In this document: positions 9,771 through 18,665 of the stretch, in pieces
Position numbering within the stretch: position 1 is the stretch's first letter
Layout of the letters: each line of letters starts with the position of its first letter
NCBI GenBank assembly: GCA_021814475.1
Contig: JAKAIE010000002.1
Coordinates: forward strand, 43,844-107,843
From: Nitrospirota bacterium
GTDB taxonomy: Bacteria > Nitrospirota > Thermodesulfovibrionia > Thermodesulfovibrionales > UBA6898
Length of the DNA stretch: 64,000 nt
Reading direction: 5' to 3'
Position numbers and translations under genes: made by a program
The notes under the pieces: generated by a model
Database searches by the model: none
Told to the model about the DNA's origin: nothing
The model's input: the letters and a program-made list of their open reading frames with translations, nothing else

Positions 9771-10133
9771 TTACCTGAGGAGACCCAGGACCTTCATGAT
9801 CTGGCCCTTATGGAAATCGATGATATCCTGGGGGGTTCCCCACGACCCTGCCTTCTTCGCCAGCGTTTCCACTGCCTTTGTGATGCCCTCGCGGGTTGGA
9901 TTGTCAAAGTCGCTGCCTGTCTCCCTGAAGACCATCCTGATCGATGCAAGGACATTGACCATGAGGTCCTCATCCCTTGTCGAGCCGCCCATATCCTGCT
10001 TGATACGCGCAAAGGTCTCCCTCTGGGCCTCAAAAAAGCACTTGACGATAAGGTCCCGGGCCTTTTTCTCATCCATGCCCTTCAGGTCATCTTCTTTTAT
10101 CGTCCACCTTGAAAAAATCTTTTTCTCTGCCAT
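9771..10133 (-). CDS. Hypothetical soluble protein
   Basis: 120 residues, charged and mostly helical in appearance, with no signal peptide. I do not recognise a family. The N-terminus reads MAEKKIFSRWTIKEDDLKGM. The gap to the downstream TPR gene is only 3 bases, so the pair is likely an operon and may act together. Confidence 0.6.
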   Translation of the reverse strand: MAEKKIFSRWTIKEDDLKGMDEKKARDLIVKCFFEAQRETFARIKQDMGGSTRDEDLMVNVLASIRMVFRETGSDFDNPTREGITKAVETLAKKAGSWGTPQDIIDFHKGQIMKVLGLLR

Positions 10134-10175
10134 CTCAGTATCCGCCTCTTATCGATGCATCGTACAGGACGCCAG

Positions 10176-10373
10176 TCATGACGCTATAATTCCGCCACTC
10201 GGCATCATGTCATCGACCGGAGGTTTTCCGTGCGTCTTGCGGTATTCCTTTCGCTTGCACTCGGTCATTTTCTGTCCTTTGCAATAGTTCCGTATGAAAC
10301 TGCGGCAGGCAAGGTCCTTTGTCTCGGAATATTTCTTGAAAAAACCACAGCTATTGAGAAGTTCGCACTCCAT
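10176..10373 (-). CDS. Small cysteine-rich protein
   Basis: 65 residues from the ATG at 10371-10373, which has AGGAGAGT just upstream; an upstream in-frame start at 10448 lacks such a site. Five cysteines occur in the first 40 residues (MECELLNSCGFF, then ACRSF, NYCKG and ECKRK), followed by a conserved-looking tail with DDMMPSGG. The cysteine spacing suggests a metal or iron-sulfur binding mini-protein. I recall similar proteins in anaerobic bacteria but cannot name a function. Confidence 0.6.
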   Translation of the reverse strand: MECELLNSCGFFKKYSETKDLACRSFIRNYCKGQKMTECKRKEYRKTHGKPPVDDMMPSGGIIAS

Positions 10374-10486
10374 AATGTACTCTCCTGAAAATAAAATATC
10401 GGATTTGATGCCCTGGTAAATATTAGCATCAACGGTGAGGATTTTCAAACTTCATCAGCAGAGAGGCCTCTGCATCGGCCGCTGCG

Positions 10487-11569
10487 CTAGTTTTCGATAT
10501 ACCCGGAAATCAGAAAATCATCTCCCCACCTGCTCATCGTGGTGCGGACGACCCGGTGCGCGTCCGCAAGCCGTCTGAATAACGCACCGCCGACGGCGGT
10601 GAACGAGTGCCTTCCCCCGATGATCTTCGGCGCGATAAAAAACATGACCTTGTCGACTATCCCGCTGTCGAGGGCAGAGGCATTCAGCGAGGATCCCCCT
10701 TCTATCAGGACCGAGGTGATTCCCCTCGCACCGAGGTCTCTCATGAGGCCGTCGAGAGCGGGACGGTCCCCGTCATGTTCCATGACTGTGATCCCTCTTT
10801 CCCTGAGCAGGCCCTTTTTAGCGGAGCCCCCAGCCTTTCTCGTGACCAGGATCGTGTCGGGTGGTCTGCAGAGCACTTTGGCTTCCGGCCGGATTGTGAG
10901 CCGGGGATCGATCACGATCCGGAGGGGATTTTTTCCGCGGGCTGTCCTGCAGGTGAGGCTCGGGTCATCGGCGTTCACCGTCCCGATTGCGGTCAGCACG
11001 GCGTCGACTTCACCCCTCAGCCGGTGCACCTGTCTTCGGGCCTTTTCCCCTGTGATCCATTTTGATTCTCCCTCGGGGGTCGCGATCTTGCCGTCGAGGG
11101 TCATCGCGGTCTTGAGGATCACAAACGGCCTTCCGGTGAGTATATGCTTGATATAGTATTCATTGAGTATCCTCGCCCTGTCTTCGAGCACGCCCGAGAT
11201 GACCTCGATCCCTGCCCGGCGCAGTTCGCCGATTCCCTTTCCTGCTACCTTCGGGTTGGGATCCTCCATGGAAACGATGACCTTGCGGATGCCCGCTGCA
11301 ATGATAGTCCCGGTGCACGGAGGGGTCCTCTTGTCCTTGTGGCAGCATGGTTCAAGACTTACATACAAGGAGGCGCCCCGGGCCTTCTCACCCGCCTTTT
11401 CCAGTGCGATCGCCTCCGCGTGGGGCGTGCCGGCCTTTTTGTGGTATCCCTCGGAGATGATCCTGCCGTTCTTTACGACCACTGCGCCCACCATGGGGTT
11501 CGGGCTCGTCCGGCCGCGTGCCCTGGCGGCCAGCACCAGAGTTCTTCGTATGAGTGCTTCGTCAGTCAT
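10487..11569 (-). CDS. ribD: RibD bifunctional riboflavin deaminase/reductase
   Basis: About 360 residues from ATG 11567-11569. The N-terminal deaminase has the zinc site: HAEAIAL near residue 50 and PCCHKDKRTPPC near 75. The C-terminal reductase begins near 145 (RPFVILKTAMTLDGKIAT, ITGEKARRQVHRLR) and ends with the EGGSSLN segment. The enzyme deaminates and then reduces the pyrimidine intermediate of riboflavin synthesis. An in-frame start 18 bases upstream is possible, but TDEALIRRTLVLA fits the family N-terminus. Other rib genes are not in the window. Confidence 0.94.
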   Translation of the reverse strand: MTDEALIRRTLVLAARARGRTSPNPMVGAVVVKNGRIISEGYHKKAGTPHAEAIALEKAGEKARGASLYVSLEPCCHKDKRTPPCTGTIIAAGIRKVIVSMEDPNPKVAGKGIGELRRAGIEVISGVLEDRARILNEYYIKHILTGRPFVILKTAMTLDGKIATPEGESKWITGEKARRQVHRLRGEVDAVLTAIGTVNADDPSLTCRTARGKNPLRIVIDPRLTIRPEAKVLCRPPDTILVTRKAGGSAKKGLLRERGITVMEHDGDRPALDGLMRDLGARGITSVLIEGGSSLNASALDSGIVDKVMFFIAPKIIGGRHSFTAVGGALFRRLADAHRVVRTTMSRWGDDFLISGYIEN

Positions 11570-11667
11570 GACGTAACAGGATACCACAAAATCCTTTACT
11601 TATCATACAGTTATCACTACAATTTATAAATTGACGGCAGGGATGCCCGAAATGGCTGCCGCCCTGC

Positions 11668-11686
11668 CGGGGCGTACACCGCCCCG
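11668..11686. terminator. GC-rich hairpin between ribD and the DUF948 gene
   Basis: CGGGGCG at 11668-11674 pairs perfectly with CGCCCCG at 11680-11686 around the loop TACAC. No T-run follows on either strand, so it is not a textbook terminator; it could be regulatory. Confidence 0.35.
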
Positions 11687-11726
11687 CGGCGGAAACAATC
11701 CGCGTACTGATGCGGCTTAATTAGTG

Positions 11727-11735
11727 TGATATAAT
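11727..11735 (+). promoter_or_regulatory. Extended -10 promoter of the DUF948/YtxH pair
   Basis: TGATATAAT at 11727-11735 is a TGN extended motif joined to a perfect TATAAT. No good -35 is seen, which is normal for extended -10 promoters. The gene starts at 11755 after CAGGAGG at 11741-11747. Confidence 0.55.
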
Positions 11736-11754
11736 CTCTACAGGAGGCGAGTGA

Positions 11755-12138
11755 ATGGACAGAATATGGCTGATCATCATCGCGGTTGCCGTGGGAGCGG
11801 TTGCCGCATATCTTGTCCCGCTGCTGCTTGAACTGAGGCGGACGGTCGAAGCTCTCAGGCATACGATCGAGACGAATCTGAATCCAGCTCTCGATGAGCT
11901 CCAGAAGAACCTCAGGACACTCAACAGCATCACAGGGAATGTCGAGAAGGTGACCGGGGATGTGAAGATTTTTTCTGAGGCGGTCGGCAATATCGGCCGT
12001 TCGGTGAGCGCAGTGAACGCGGTCATCAGCGGCACCGGCGCCACGGCCGTGATAAAACTCATGAGTCTCAGGACCGGGATTGTTGCGGCAATCGGATTTG
12101 TACTGACGAATCTTTTGCGGAAAGGAGATACAAAATGA
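11755..12138 (+). CDS. DUF948 membrane-anchored protein
   Basis: 127 residues. One N-terminal transmembrane segment (about 5-25) is followed by a long helical region with heptad character (ELRRTVEALRHTIETNLNPA, then LDELQKNLRTLNSITGNVEK), which is the DUF948 pattern. DUF948 and YtxH genes are often paired; their biochemical role is unclear, but they are linked to general stress in Bacillus. The stop overlaps the next start by 4 bases (ATGA), indicating translational coupling. It has a strong ribosome binding site and an extended -10 promoter. Confidence 0.8.
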   Translation: MDRIWLIIIAVAVGAVAAYLVPLLLELRRTVEALRHTIETNLNPALDELQKNLRTLNSITGNVEKVTGDVKIFSEAVGNIGRSVSAVNAVISGTGATAVIKLMSLRTGIVAAIGFVLTNLLRKGDTK

Positions 12139-12443
12139 AAGAGGAAGGTTATGGCTCAGGTGCGGTTCTCATGTCGTTCCTGCTCGGCGGCATAGTCGGT
12201 GCGGGACTTGCCCTTCTGCTGGCGCCGCAGTCCGGCGAGGAGACGCGGAAAAAGATCAGGGAGTTCGCCGACGATGTCAAGGACAAGACGGCCGGGCTGG
12301 TCGATGAGGCGAAGCACAAGGTGACGGATATCGTCGACGAGGGGAAAGGGTTCTACGAAGAAAAGAAGTCCGTATTCAAGGCTGCAGTTGATGCCGGGAA
12401 AGATGCTTACGAAAAGGAAAAGGAGCGGCTCTCGAAGGCATAG
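12135..12443 (+). CDS. YtxH domain protein
   Basis: 102 residues. The N-terminal transmembrane segment GAVLMSFLLGGIVGAGLALL is followed by LAPQSGEETRKKIREF, the signature of the YtxH family, then by amphipathic repeats (VKDKTAGLVDEAKHKVTDIV) resembling LEA-like segments. It is probably a membrane-tethered stress protein acting with the DUF948 partner encoded 4 bases upstream. Confidence 0.85.
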   Translation: MKEEGYGSGAVLMSFLLGGIVGAGLALLLAPQSGEETRKKIREFADDVKDKTAGLVDEAKHKVTDIVDEGKGFYEEKKSVFKAAVDAGKDAYEKEKERLSKA

Positions 12444-12454
12444 CGCTGGCATAG

Positions 12455-12799
12455 ATGCATGAGGTCTCGATAGCCCTCAGCCTGATCGATATCATCACGG
12501 CGCAGTGCCGCAAGGAGGGCTATGGCAGGATAGAGGCGGTCAGGGTCAGGATCGGCAGGGCGTCCGGGATAATGCCGGACGCCCTTGCTTTTGCCTTCGA
12601 CGCGATTAAGGGTGACTCGATGGCGTCGGGGGCGGTGATGGAGATCGAGGAGGTCTCCCTGACCGGCAGGTGCCGTGACTGCGGGGTGGAGTTCACCTCG
12701 GATGAAGAGTATGTTCTCGCATGCCCGGCATGCGGGGGGGCATCCTTTGTCATGACCGGGGGGCGTGAACTCGACATAATCGATATGGAGGTTTCCTGA
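12455..12799 (+). CDS. hypA: Hydrogenase nickel incorporation protein HypA
   Basis: 114 residues. MHEVSIALSLIDII carries the N-terminal nickel-binding histidine at position 2. The zinc site is the pair CRDCG and CPACGG near residues 73 and 90. HypA delivers nickel to the large subunit of [NiFe] hydrogenase together with HypB. The stop overlaps the hypB start by 1 base, which supports coupling. No hydrogenase structural gene is in the window, so the target is encoded elsewhere. Confidence 0.95.
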   Translation: MHEVSIALSLIDIITAQCRKEGYGRIEAVRVRIGRASGIMPDALAFAFDAIKGDSMASGAVMEIEEVSLTGRCRDCGVEFTSDEEYVLACPACGGASFVMTGGRELDIIDMEVS

Positions 12800-13458
12800 T
12801 GAAGGTGAAGGTGGCGACAAAGATACTCGAAGCGAACGACAGGATCGCGCTCGACAACAGGAGACTCTTTGACCAGGCGGGTGTTTTCGTCATAAATCTC
12901 ATGAGCGGTCCAGGCGCCGGCAAGACGTCTCTTCTCGAAAGAACGCTCGCGCAGGCGACGGGGCTGAAGATAGGCGTCATTGAAGGGGATATCGCCGGCA
13001 CGGATGACGCCGAGAGGGTCGAACGGTTGGGGGCCCCCGTTGTGCAGATCAATACCGGCGGCGCCTGCCACCTTGATGCGAACATGATCTTCGAGGTCCT
13101 TGATGATATGCCGCTCAATTCCCTGGATATCCTCTTTATCGAGAATGTCGGCAACCTCGTCTGTCCCGCGGAATTCAGGGTTGGCGAGGATATGAAGGTG
13201 ATGCTGCTGAGTATCGCCGAGGGCCATGACAAACCGCTGAAGTATCCGCTGATGTTCCAGGAATCCTCCGCGCTGGTCCTCAATAAGATCGATCTCGCAC
13301 CGTATACCGACGTTGATATGGAGAAGATAAGGAGGGATGCCCTGTCGCTCAATCCCGGGCTGAAGATATTCGAGGTCTCATGCAGGACCGGTGAGGGGAT
13401 AGAGGGGTGGACCGGATGGCTGAAGGAGGTCTCCGGAAAGGGCTTCCCCCAGCCTTGA
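12799..13458 (+). CDS. hypB: Hydrogenase nickel incorporation GTPase HypB
   Basis: 219 residues. Walker A SGPGAGKTSLLERTL is at about 35-49, EGDIAGTDDAER carries the switch region, and NKID near 165 is the guanine motif. GGACHLDA holds the cysteine and histidine of the metal site at the dimer interface. The N-terminal CxxCGC nickel motif and histidine-rich stretch of some HypBs are absent, as in many anaerobes. HypB hydrolyses GTP to drive nickel transfer from HypA. Confidence 0.95.
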   Translation: MKVKVATKILEANDRIALDNRRLFDQAGVFVINLMSGPGAGKTSLLERTLAQATGLKIGVIEGDIAGTDDAERVERLGAPVVQINTGGACHLDANMIFEVLDDMPLNSLDILFIENVGNLVCPAEFRVGEDMKVMLLSIAEGHDKPLKYPLMFQESSALVLNKIDLAPYTDVDMEKIRRDALSLNPGLKIFEVSCRTGEGIEGWTGWLKEVSGKGFPQP

Positions 13459-13531
13459 CATTGCCCCGGGTCTTCCGATATCTTTTCTAATAAATTTTCC
13501 TGAGCAAATCCATTATTCGAGGAGCGATTAT

Positions 13532-14296
13532 ATGGCGGGCATAAAAGTCGGCATCATCGGGGGCTCTGGCATGGACGACCCGGCCCTGCTGAAGAACAAG
13601 AAAGAGAAGAAGGTCAAAACGCCGTATGGGGCTCCGTCTTCGGAACTGACGGTTGGCAGGACAGAGGGCATCGACGTGGTGATTCTTGCCCGTCACGGGA
13701 AGAAGCATTCCGTGTATCCGACGGGCGTTAACTTCAGGGCTAATATCCACGCGCTGAAAAAAGAGGGCTGCACTCATATACTGGCCACGACCGCGGTCGG
13801 GTCTCTCCGGGAGAAGATCAGGCCGGGTGATCTTGTCTTTGTCGACCAGTTCATCGATTTCACAAAACACCGCAATCTCACATTCCACGATAAGAAGGTC
13901 GTTCATACGCCGATGGCCGAGCCGTTCTGCCCTGATCTCAGGGGGCTTCTCGTGAAATCCGCAAAGGAACTCAGGCTCAGGCATCATAACGGCGGGACTG
14001 TTGTGACAATCGAGGGGCCGCGCTTTTCTACGAAGGCCGAGTCACATATGTTCAGGATGCTCGGGGCGGATGTGATCAATATGTCGACAGTCCCCGAGGT
14101 GACCCTTGCCCGAGAGGCGGGCATCTGCTACCAGACGATCGCGATGTCAACGGACTACGACTGCTGGAAAGAGGGCGAGGAGCCGGTCACATGGGAGATG
14201 ATCCTCGGGATCATGAATAGGAACGCGGACAACGTAAAGAGGCTGCTGCTGAAGACGATCCCGAAGATCGCCGGCTGCAGCGGCTGCTGCAAATAG
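13532..14296 (+). CDS. mtnP: S-methyl-5'-thioadenosine phosphorylase
   Basis: 254 residues. The N-terminus VGIIGGSGMDDP is the phosphate-binding loop, followed by LARHGKKHSVYPTGVNFRAN, VTIEGPRFSTKAE and INMSTVPEVTLARE, all typical of MTA phosphorylases; STDYDCW is the purine-binding loop. The reaction releases adenine and methylthioribose-1-phosphate from methylthioadenosine. The tail is unusually cysteine-rich (AGCSGCCK). The next gene encodes adenine phosphoribosyltransferase, which recycles the adenine product, so the pair forms a salvage unit. Confidence 0.94.
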   Translation: MAGIKVGIIGGSGMDDPALLKNKKEKKVKTPYGAPSSELTVGRTEGIDVVILARHGKKHSVYPTGVNFRANIHALKKEGCTHILATTAVGSLREKIRPGDLVFVDQFIDFTKHRNLTFHDKKVVHTPMAEPFCPDLRGLLVKSAKELRLRHHNGGTVVTIEGPRFSTKAESHMFRMLGADVINMSTVPEVTLAREAGICYQTIAMSTDYDCWKEGEEPVTWEMILGIMNRNADNVKRLLLKTIPKIAGCSGCCK

Positions 14297-14307
14297 AGGA
14301 GGATTGA

Positions 14308-14841
14308 ATGTCGATCAAATCACGAATCAGGACGATCCCTGATCACCCGAAGAAGGGGATCATGTTCAGGGATATAACGACACTGCTGAAGGACCCGGTC
14401 GGGTTCAGACTGGTGATAGATAACTTTACCCAGAGATATGTCAAAGGGAATGTTGATTTCGATACCATCGTCGGCATAGAGTCGCGAGGGTTTATCATCG
14501 GCGGCGCTCTTTCCTATACCCTGGGGAAGGGCTTCATCCCCGTCAGGAAGAAGGGGAAGCTCCCCGCAGAGACGATCAGCCATGAATACGCCCTTGAGTA
14601 CGGGACCGACACGATCGAGATCCATAAGGATGCTATTTCAAAAGGGGAGAAGGTCCTGCTGGTGGATGACCTTCTTGCCACGGGCGGCACGGCACTTGCC
14701 GCCGCCGCTTTGATAGAAAAGCTGGGGGGTGTCGTTGCCGAGATGGCGTTTATCGTGAACCTGCCTGACGTAGGCGGTGCGAAGAGACTGGAGGAAAAGG
14801 GCTACAAGGCATATTTTCAGACCGAATTCGAAGGGGATTAG
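14308..14841 (+). CDS. apt: Adenine phosphoribosyltransferase
   Basis: 177 residues, a normal length. DHPKKGIMFRDITTLL is the family N-terminal block, IESRGFIIGG the core, and VLLVDDLLATGGTALAAAAL the PRPP-binding motif. The enzyme makes AMP from adenine and PRPP. It lies 11 bases after mtnP with its own AGGAGG site, so the two are cotranscribed and chemically linked. Confidence 0.95.
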   Translation: MSIKSRIRTIPDHPKKGIMFRDITTLLKDPVGFRLVIDNFTQRYVKGNVDFDTIVGIESRGFIIGGALSYTLGKGFIPVRKKGKLPAETISHEYALEYGTDTIEIHKDAISKGEKVLLVDDLLATGGTALAAAALIEKLGGVVAEMAFIVNLPDVGGAKRLEEKGYKAYFQTEFEGD

Positions 14842-14847
14842 AAGATG

Positions 14848-14873
14848 CGGGTGCAGGGGAGATCCTGCACCCG
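14848..14873 (+). terminator. Strong hairpin just after apt
   Basis: CGGGTGCAGG at 14848-14857 pairs over all ten bases with CCTGCACCCG at 14864-14873 around the loop GGAGAT, seven bases after the apt stop. No T-run follows, so it may end transcription inefficiently or protect the 3' end of the mtnP-apt mRNA. Confidence 0.55.
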
Positions 14874-15028
14874 GCTGCACTGCAGTCCTTCAACGAACTG
14901 CCCTCCGAAGGCTGAATCTCCGGATTGGCCTTCATCTATGTATTGACATAATGCCCATCATTTCCAAATAATCAGAACATATATAAAGTCAGGCGTATTC
15001 GTCGGCTAATAATAAGGGGGACGAGGCC

Positions 15029-16240
15029 ATGTCGAAAATTGCGATGCTGTCTGTAGTCATCCTGCTTCTGTTTTCGGTCCCGGTAAGTGCTGTCGGATTG
15101 GGTTACACAGTCGTCGAAGATGAACTCTTTGTTACCGGGTATTTGACGTTCCTTGATGGCACATATCAGACTTCTGCATCACATTGGGGCAATAATCCAT
15201 CCGGCACCTATTTTGGCGTCTCAGGCGGTTCTGTTGGTATCGGTACGAGCAACCCGATCGCAAAACTTGATGTGACTGACAATACCGGACTCGAGTCGAT
15301 AGTTCAGGTTACAGGAGTTTCGGCCAACGGAACGAGGTTGAACCTGTCGAATACCGGCAGTTCAGGCTCATGGAGCATGATCACATCCGGTACTGCCAAC
15401 GGAGGCGGGAAACTCCTTATCCAGGACAATAATATCGGTGGAGGTACTGTCCGCGCAGCGATCGATACTGATGGGTATTTCGGGATCGGGACAGCAAACC
15501 CCTCCAGTCCTCTGACTGTGGTAGCCCCTCTTCCTCTCTTCCCCGGACCTCTGAACCCTGTATCGATCTCAGGCAACCCCGGCGCGCCGGGTCCCAACAG
15601 TTATGTCAATGTGGTTATCAATAATGATTATGGTTCTTCCAACAGGAAGGCCGCTATTTCCTTCCAATCGGCGGGCACGAACACCTGGTCCTTCGGGACC
15701 GACATGGTGGGAAATGGAGACCAGAACTTCTACATATTCGATAATCAGGCCGGAAACGCAAGACTCTTTATCGACAGCAGCGGCAATGTGGGCATAGGAA
15801 CAGTGGTCTCTCCTGCCGCAAAACTGGACGTCAATGGAGACATAAAGGCACAGAACCTACCTGCGGTCAAATCAGTTCAGACCTATCGGAAGGTCAACTG
15901 TCCCTATGTCGGTACTACTCCTCAGGACCTGGACACATTGACAGTGAACGCGCCTTCCGGAGGTTCTCTCGAGCTGACAGCAACACTTCAGGGCAGTGCA
16001 GTTGACGGTGCTACACTCTATTACTACCTGTGGGAGACAACAAACACGCCGGCAGTCGAGCTTGTCAGCGGGTTTCTTAACGGGGGCAGTACATCGGGTG
16101 TGATCACCCTGCACTGGGTCCTTGCAACCTCGGCAGGCAGCCGTGCATTCAAGACGAGCGTTGTTGCGAGTTCAGGCACCAGTTCCGTGTGTTATGCCAC
16201 TTCGACTCTGACGGCTCACTTCTTTTCTGCAGGTCTTTGA
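15029..16240 (+). CDS. Secreted protein with tail-fibre-like GIGT repeats
   Basis: 403 residues. The signal peptide is MSKIAMLSVVILLLFSVPVS. At least three units share a pattern like VGIGTSNPIAKLDV, FGIGTANPSSPLTV and VGIGTVVSPAAKLDVNG, the same type of repeat seen in phage tail fibres and in surface proteins with intramolecular chaperone tails. No S74 peptidase domain is recognisable; the last 120 residues are a different, Ser/Thr-rich domain. An AAGGGGG site precedes the start. It probably sits on the surface or is secreted; the function is unknown. Confidence 0.7.
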   Translation: MSKIAMLSVVILLLFSVPVSAVGLGYTVVEDELFVTGYLTFLDGTYQTSASHWGNNPSGTYFGVSGGSVGIGTSNPIAKLDVTDNTGLESIVQVTGVSANGTRLNLSNTGSSGSWSMITSGTANGGGKLLIQDNNIGGGTVRAAIDTDGYFGIGTANPSSPLTVVAPLPLFPGPLNPVSISGNPGAPGPNSYVNVVINNDYGSSNRKAAISFQSAGTNTWSFGTDMVGNGDQNFYIFDNQAGNARLFIDSSGNVGIGTVVSPAAKLDVNGDIKAQNLPAVKSVQTYRKVNCPYVGTTPQDLDTLTVNAPSGGSLELTATLQGSAVDGATLYYYLWETTNTPAVELVSGFLNGGSTSGVITLHWVLATSAGSRAFKTSVVASSGTSSVCYATSTLTAHFFSAGL

Positions 16241-16300
16241 GGGTATCTGATCGATCCTCATTTGCCATTCCAACTGCAGCATGCGGAAGGATGAGGAATG

Positions 16301-18664
16301 TTACTTTAATGAGGACACGGTCACGCCGCCTCCGCCTTCGGATTGTTCGCCTTTTCTGAAGGACTTCACGAGCGGGTGGCCTTTAAGGTAATCACGTACG
16401 GCACGGGACAGAGCGCCCGTGCCGAAGCCGTGGATTATCGTCACTTCGGGGACCCCTGCAAGAGAGGCATGGTTAAGGAAGGGCTCCAGTTCAGTCAGTG
16501 CGTCGTCAACCCTCTTCCCGATCAGGTTCAGCCGAAGGACGGGCAGATCCTCCGTCTGTGGAGTTGTAACATGCCCCCTGCCCACGGTTCCGGGTTTCGT
16601 CTCCTTTCGGGCGACATCTGAGACGGCTAGCTCGATCTCCTTGCCTCCGAATTCGACAGTTATGCGGCTCTGTGTCCGGCTGATCTTCCTTACCAGGGCA
16701 TTCCGGTTAAGCGATCTGACAAAGACCTCGTCTCCCTCTTTGATGTCGTTTATCGAGACAGACTCCTCCTCACGACCGGCATATTCCTTCCGTTTAGCTT
16801 CGATCTCTTCCTGCCTCTGACGGAGACGTGTCATAGCTTCGCGCTTATCTGCCTTTTCCTTCTTCTTCGTCTCTTCGAGGAGGAGGTTCATCTCCTTCCT
16901 GGTCTCGCGCACCAGCTCAGCGGCCTTTTCATAGGCCTCTGACAGCTTCTCCCTGTATTTGAGTTCAGAGGCAGCCCGCTCTTCTTCCAGCCGCTGCATC
17001 TTCTCCTCAAGGGCCGACTTCTGAATATGAAGGTCCGCCAGGGCCTCTTCGTGCATCTGGCGCTTCAGGTTAAGGTCCGAGATGAGGCTGTCGAATTCGA
17101 TCTTGTTTTTTGACATCAGTGACTTCGCCAGGTCTATGACCCTCCCCGGCAGGCCGTAACGGTGTGCTGTCTCAAGTGCATGTGACTGCCCGGGCTCGCC
17201 GACCCTCAGCAGGTATCGCGGCATGAGTGTCTGCTGGTCAAACTCCATCGAGGCATTCAGCATCCCGGGGGTCCTTTGGACAAACCCCTTGATATCGCCG
17301 AGATGAGTGGTAGCAAACACCAGCGCTTTGCTGTCCCTGAGCTCGCTCAGAATGGCGCAGGCGAGGGCGCCTCCCTCATCCGGGTCCGTGCCGGTGCCGA
17401 GCTCGTCAATGAGCACGAGAGAATCGGCGTCCGACGTCTCGATGATCCTGGTGATATTTCCGATATGGGCCGAAAATGTCGAGAGACTGTTGTCAATCGA
17501 CTGGTCGTCCCCTATATCCACGAGTATGTTCCTGACCAGCGGGAAGACGGATGATTCATCGGCGGGCACAGGCATGCCGCAGAGGGCCATTAGGACGAGC
17601 AGCCCCACTGTCTTGACAGCTATGGTCTTTCCTCCCGCGTTTGAGCCGGTTATGACCATAACTGAAGCTTCCCCGCCAAGGTCTGAATTGAGGGGTACGA
17701 CGCTCCCGCCCCTGGCGACCTTCTGCAGGGCCAGGGAGAGAAGCGGATGGCGGCCCCTGACTATATGTATCCTCCCGGGGTCTCCGATATCAGGGATCGA
17801 CATCCTCTGCGACTCCGCAAAGACGGCGATGCAGTTCAGCATGTCAAGGTAAGTTATGGTCCTGAACTCCGTCTCTATTGCATCCGAATGCCGGCGTACT
17901 CCGGAAGTCAGGTCGCGCAGTACCCTTATCTCCTCGGCCTTCTGTTCTGCAGCCAGGTTCTCGAGGTCATTCGCCATATGGATGATCTCGAGGGGTTCGA
18001 CAAATGCGGTCTCTCCCGAGTTCGAGACATCATGTACAACCCCGGAGACCTGCCCCTTGGAATCCATCCTGACGGGGATGACCCACCTCCCCGACCTCTT
18101 GGTGATGAAATCGTCCTGGAGGAATACCGAGACATCCCTGTCCCTTACGATCTCCTCGAGCCTCTTTCGCACTCGCCCCTCGAGCTTCCGTATCCGGTCC
18201 CTGATGTCTGCCAGCAGCACTGATGCAGTATCGAGGATCTCGCCTTCGGCATTGACCGACCTGGTGAGCTGCTTCAGCAGGTCCGGACACCCGGTCAGGG
18301 AACCTGCCAGCAGCAGAAGAGACGGCAGATCGTTCCTGCCTCTGACCTGGGCAGAGATTCCGGCTGCGATGGAGAGGACTGGAATGAACGCCGCCAGTTC
18401 TCGGCCGTCGAGGAGCGCGCCTTCGGGCCTTGTCTTCGGGATCAGCGGCGTGATGTCTTGAAACGGAAAGAGCCTCAGGGGGCCCGCCTCCTGAGACATC
18501 CTCATTATCTCCCGGACCTGCTGCTGCCGCTTCAGGATGTCGTCCCTGCCGGGAAGAGGGCCAATGTCGAGCACTGCGGACCGGGAGACATCGCTGTGCG
18601 AGGCGCCGGCGATGACGTGCAGAAGCCGGTCGAATTCGAGCTGTTCTGCGGAGAAGTGCGCCAT
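16301..18664 (-). CDS. mutS2: MutS2 with C-terminal Smr nuclease domain
   Basis: 787 residues. The Walker A motif GSNAGGKTIAVKT is at about 340-352, the signature STFSAHIGNI near 395, and DELGTGTDPDEGG is the Walker B and D-loop region. A long coiled coil (about 515-640, rich in E, K and R) is followed by a KOW-like region (EGDEVFVRSLNRNALVRKIS) and an Smr domain from about 705 (LRLNLIGKRVDDALTELEPF, IIHGFGTGALSRAVRDYL). It lacks the MutS mismatch-recognition domain. MutS2 suppresses recombination and in Bacillus acts on collided ribosomes. The gene follows the membrane-protein gene with a 1-base gap. Confidence 0.95.
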   Translation of the reverse strand: MAHFSAEQLEFDRLLHVIAGASHSDVSRSAVLDIGPLPGRDDILKRQQQVREIMRMSQEAGPLRLFPFQDITPLIPKTRPEGALLDGRELAAFIPVLSIAAGISAQVRGRNDLPSLLLLAGSLTGCPDLLKQLTRSVNAEGEILDTASVLLADIRDRIRKLEGRVRKRLEEIVRDRDVSVFLQDDFITKRSGRWVIPVRMDSKGQVSGVVHDVSNSGETAFVEPLEIIHMANDLENLAAEQKAEEIRVLRDLTSGVRRHSDAIETEFRTITYLDMLNCIAVFAESQRMSIPDIGDPGRIHIVRGRHPLLSLALQKVARGGSVVPLNSDLGGEASVMVITGSNAGGKTIAVKTVGLLVLMALCGMPVPADESSVFPLVRNILVDIGDDQSIDNSLSTFSAHIGNITRIIETSDADSLVLIDELGTGTDPDEGGALACAILSELRDSKALVFATTHLGDIKGFVQRTPGMLNASMEFDQQTLMPRYLLRVGEPGQSHALETAHRYGLPGRVIDLAKSLMSKNKIEFDSLISDLNLKRQMHEEALADLHIQKSALEEKMQRLEEERAASELKYREKLSEAYEKAAELVRETRKEMNLLLEETKKKEKADKREAMTRLRQRQEEIEAKRKEYAGREEESVSINDIKEGDEVFVRSLNRNALVRKISRTQSRITVEFGGKEIELAVSDVARKETKPGTVGRGHVTTPQTEDLPVLRLNLIGKRVDDALTELEPFLNHASLAGVPEVTIIHGFGTGALSRAVRDYLKGHPLVKSFRKGEQSEGGGGVTVSSLK

Positions 18665-18665
18665 C

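Noticed and set aside
11668..11686. Riboswitch upstream of the DUF948 gene
   Set aside because: Only a simple hairpin is visible; no conserved FMN or other aptamer core was recognised.
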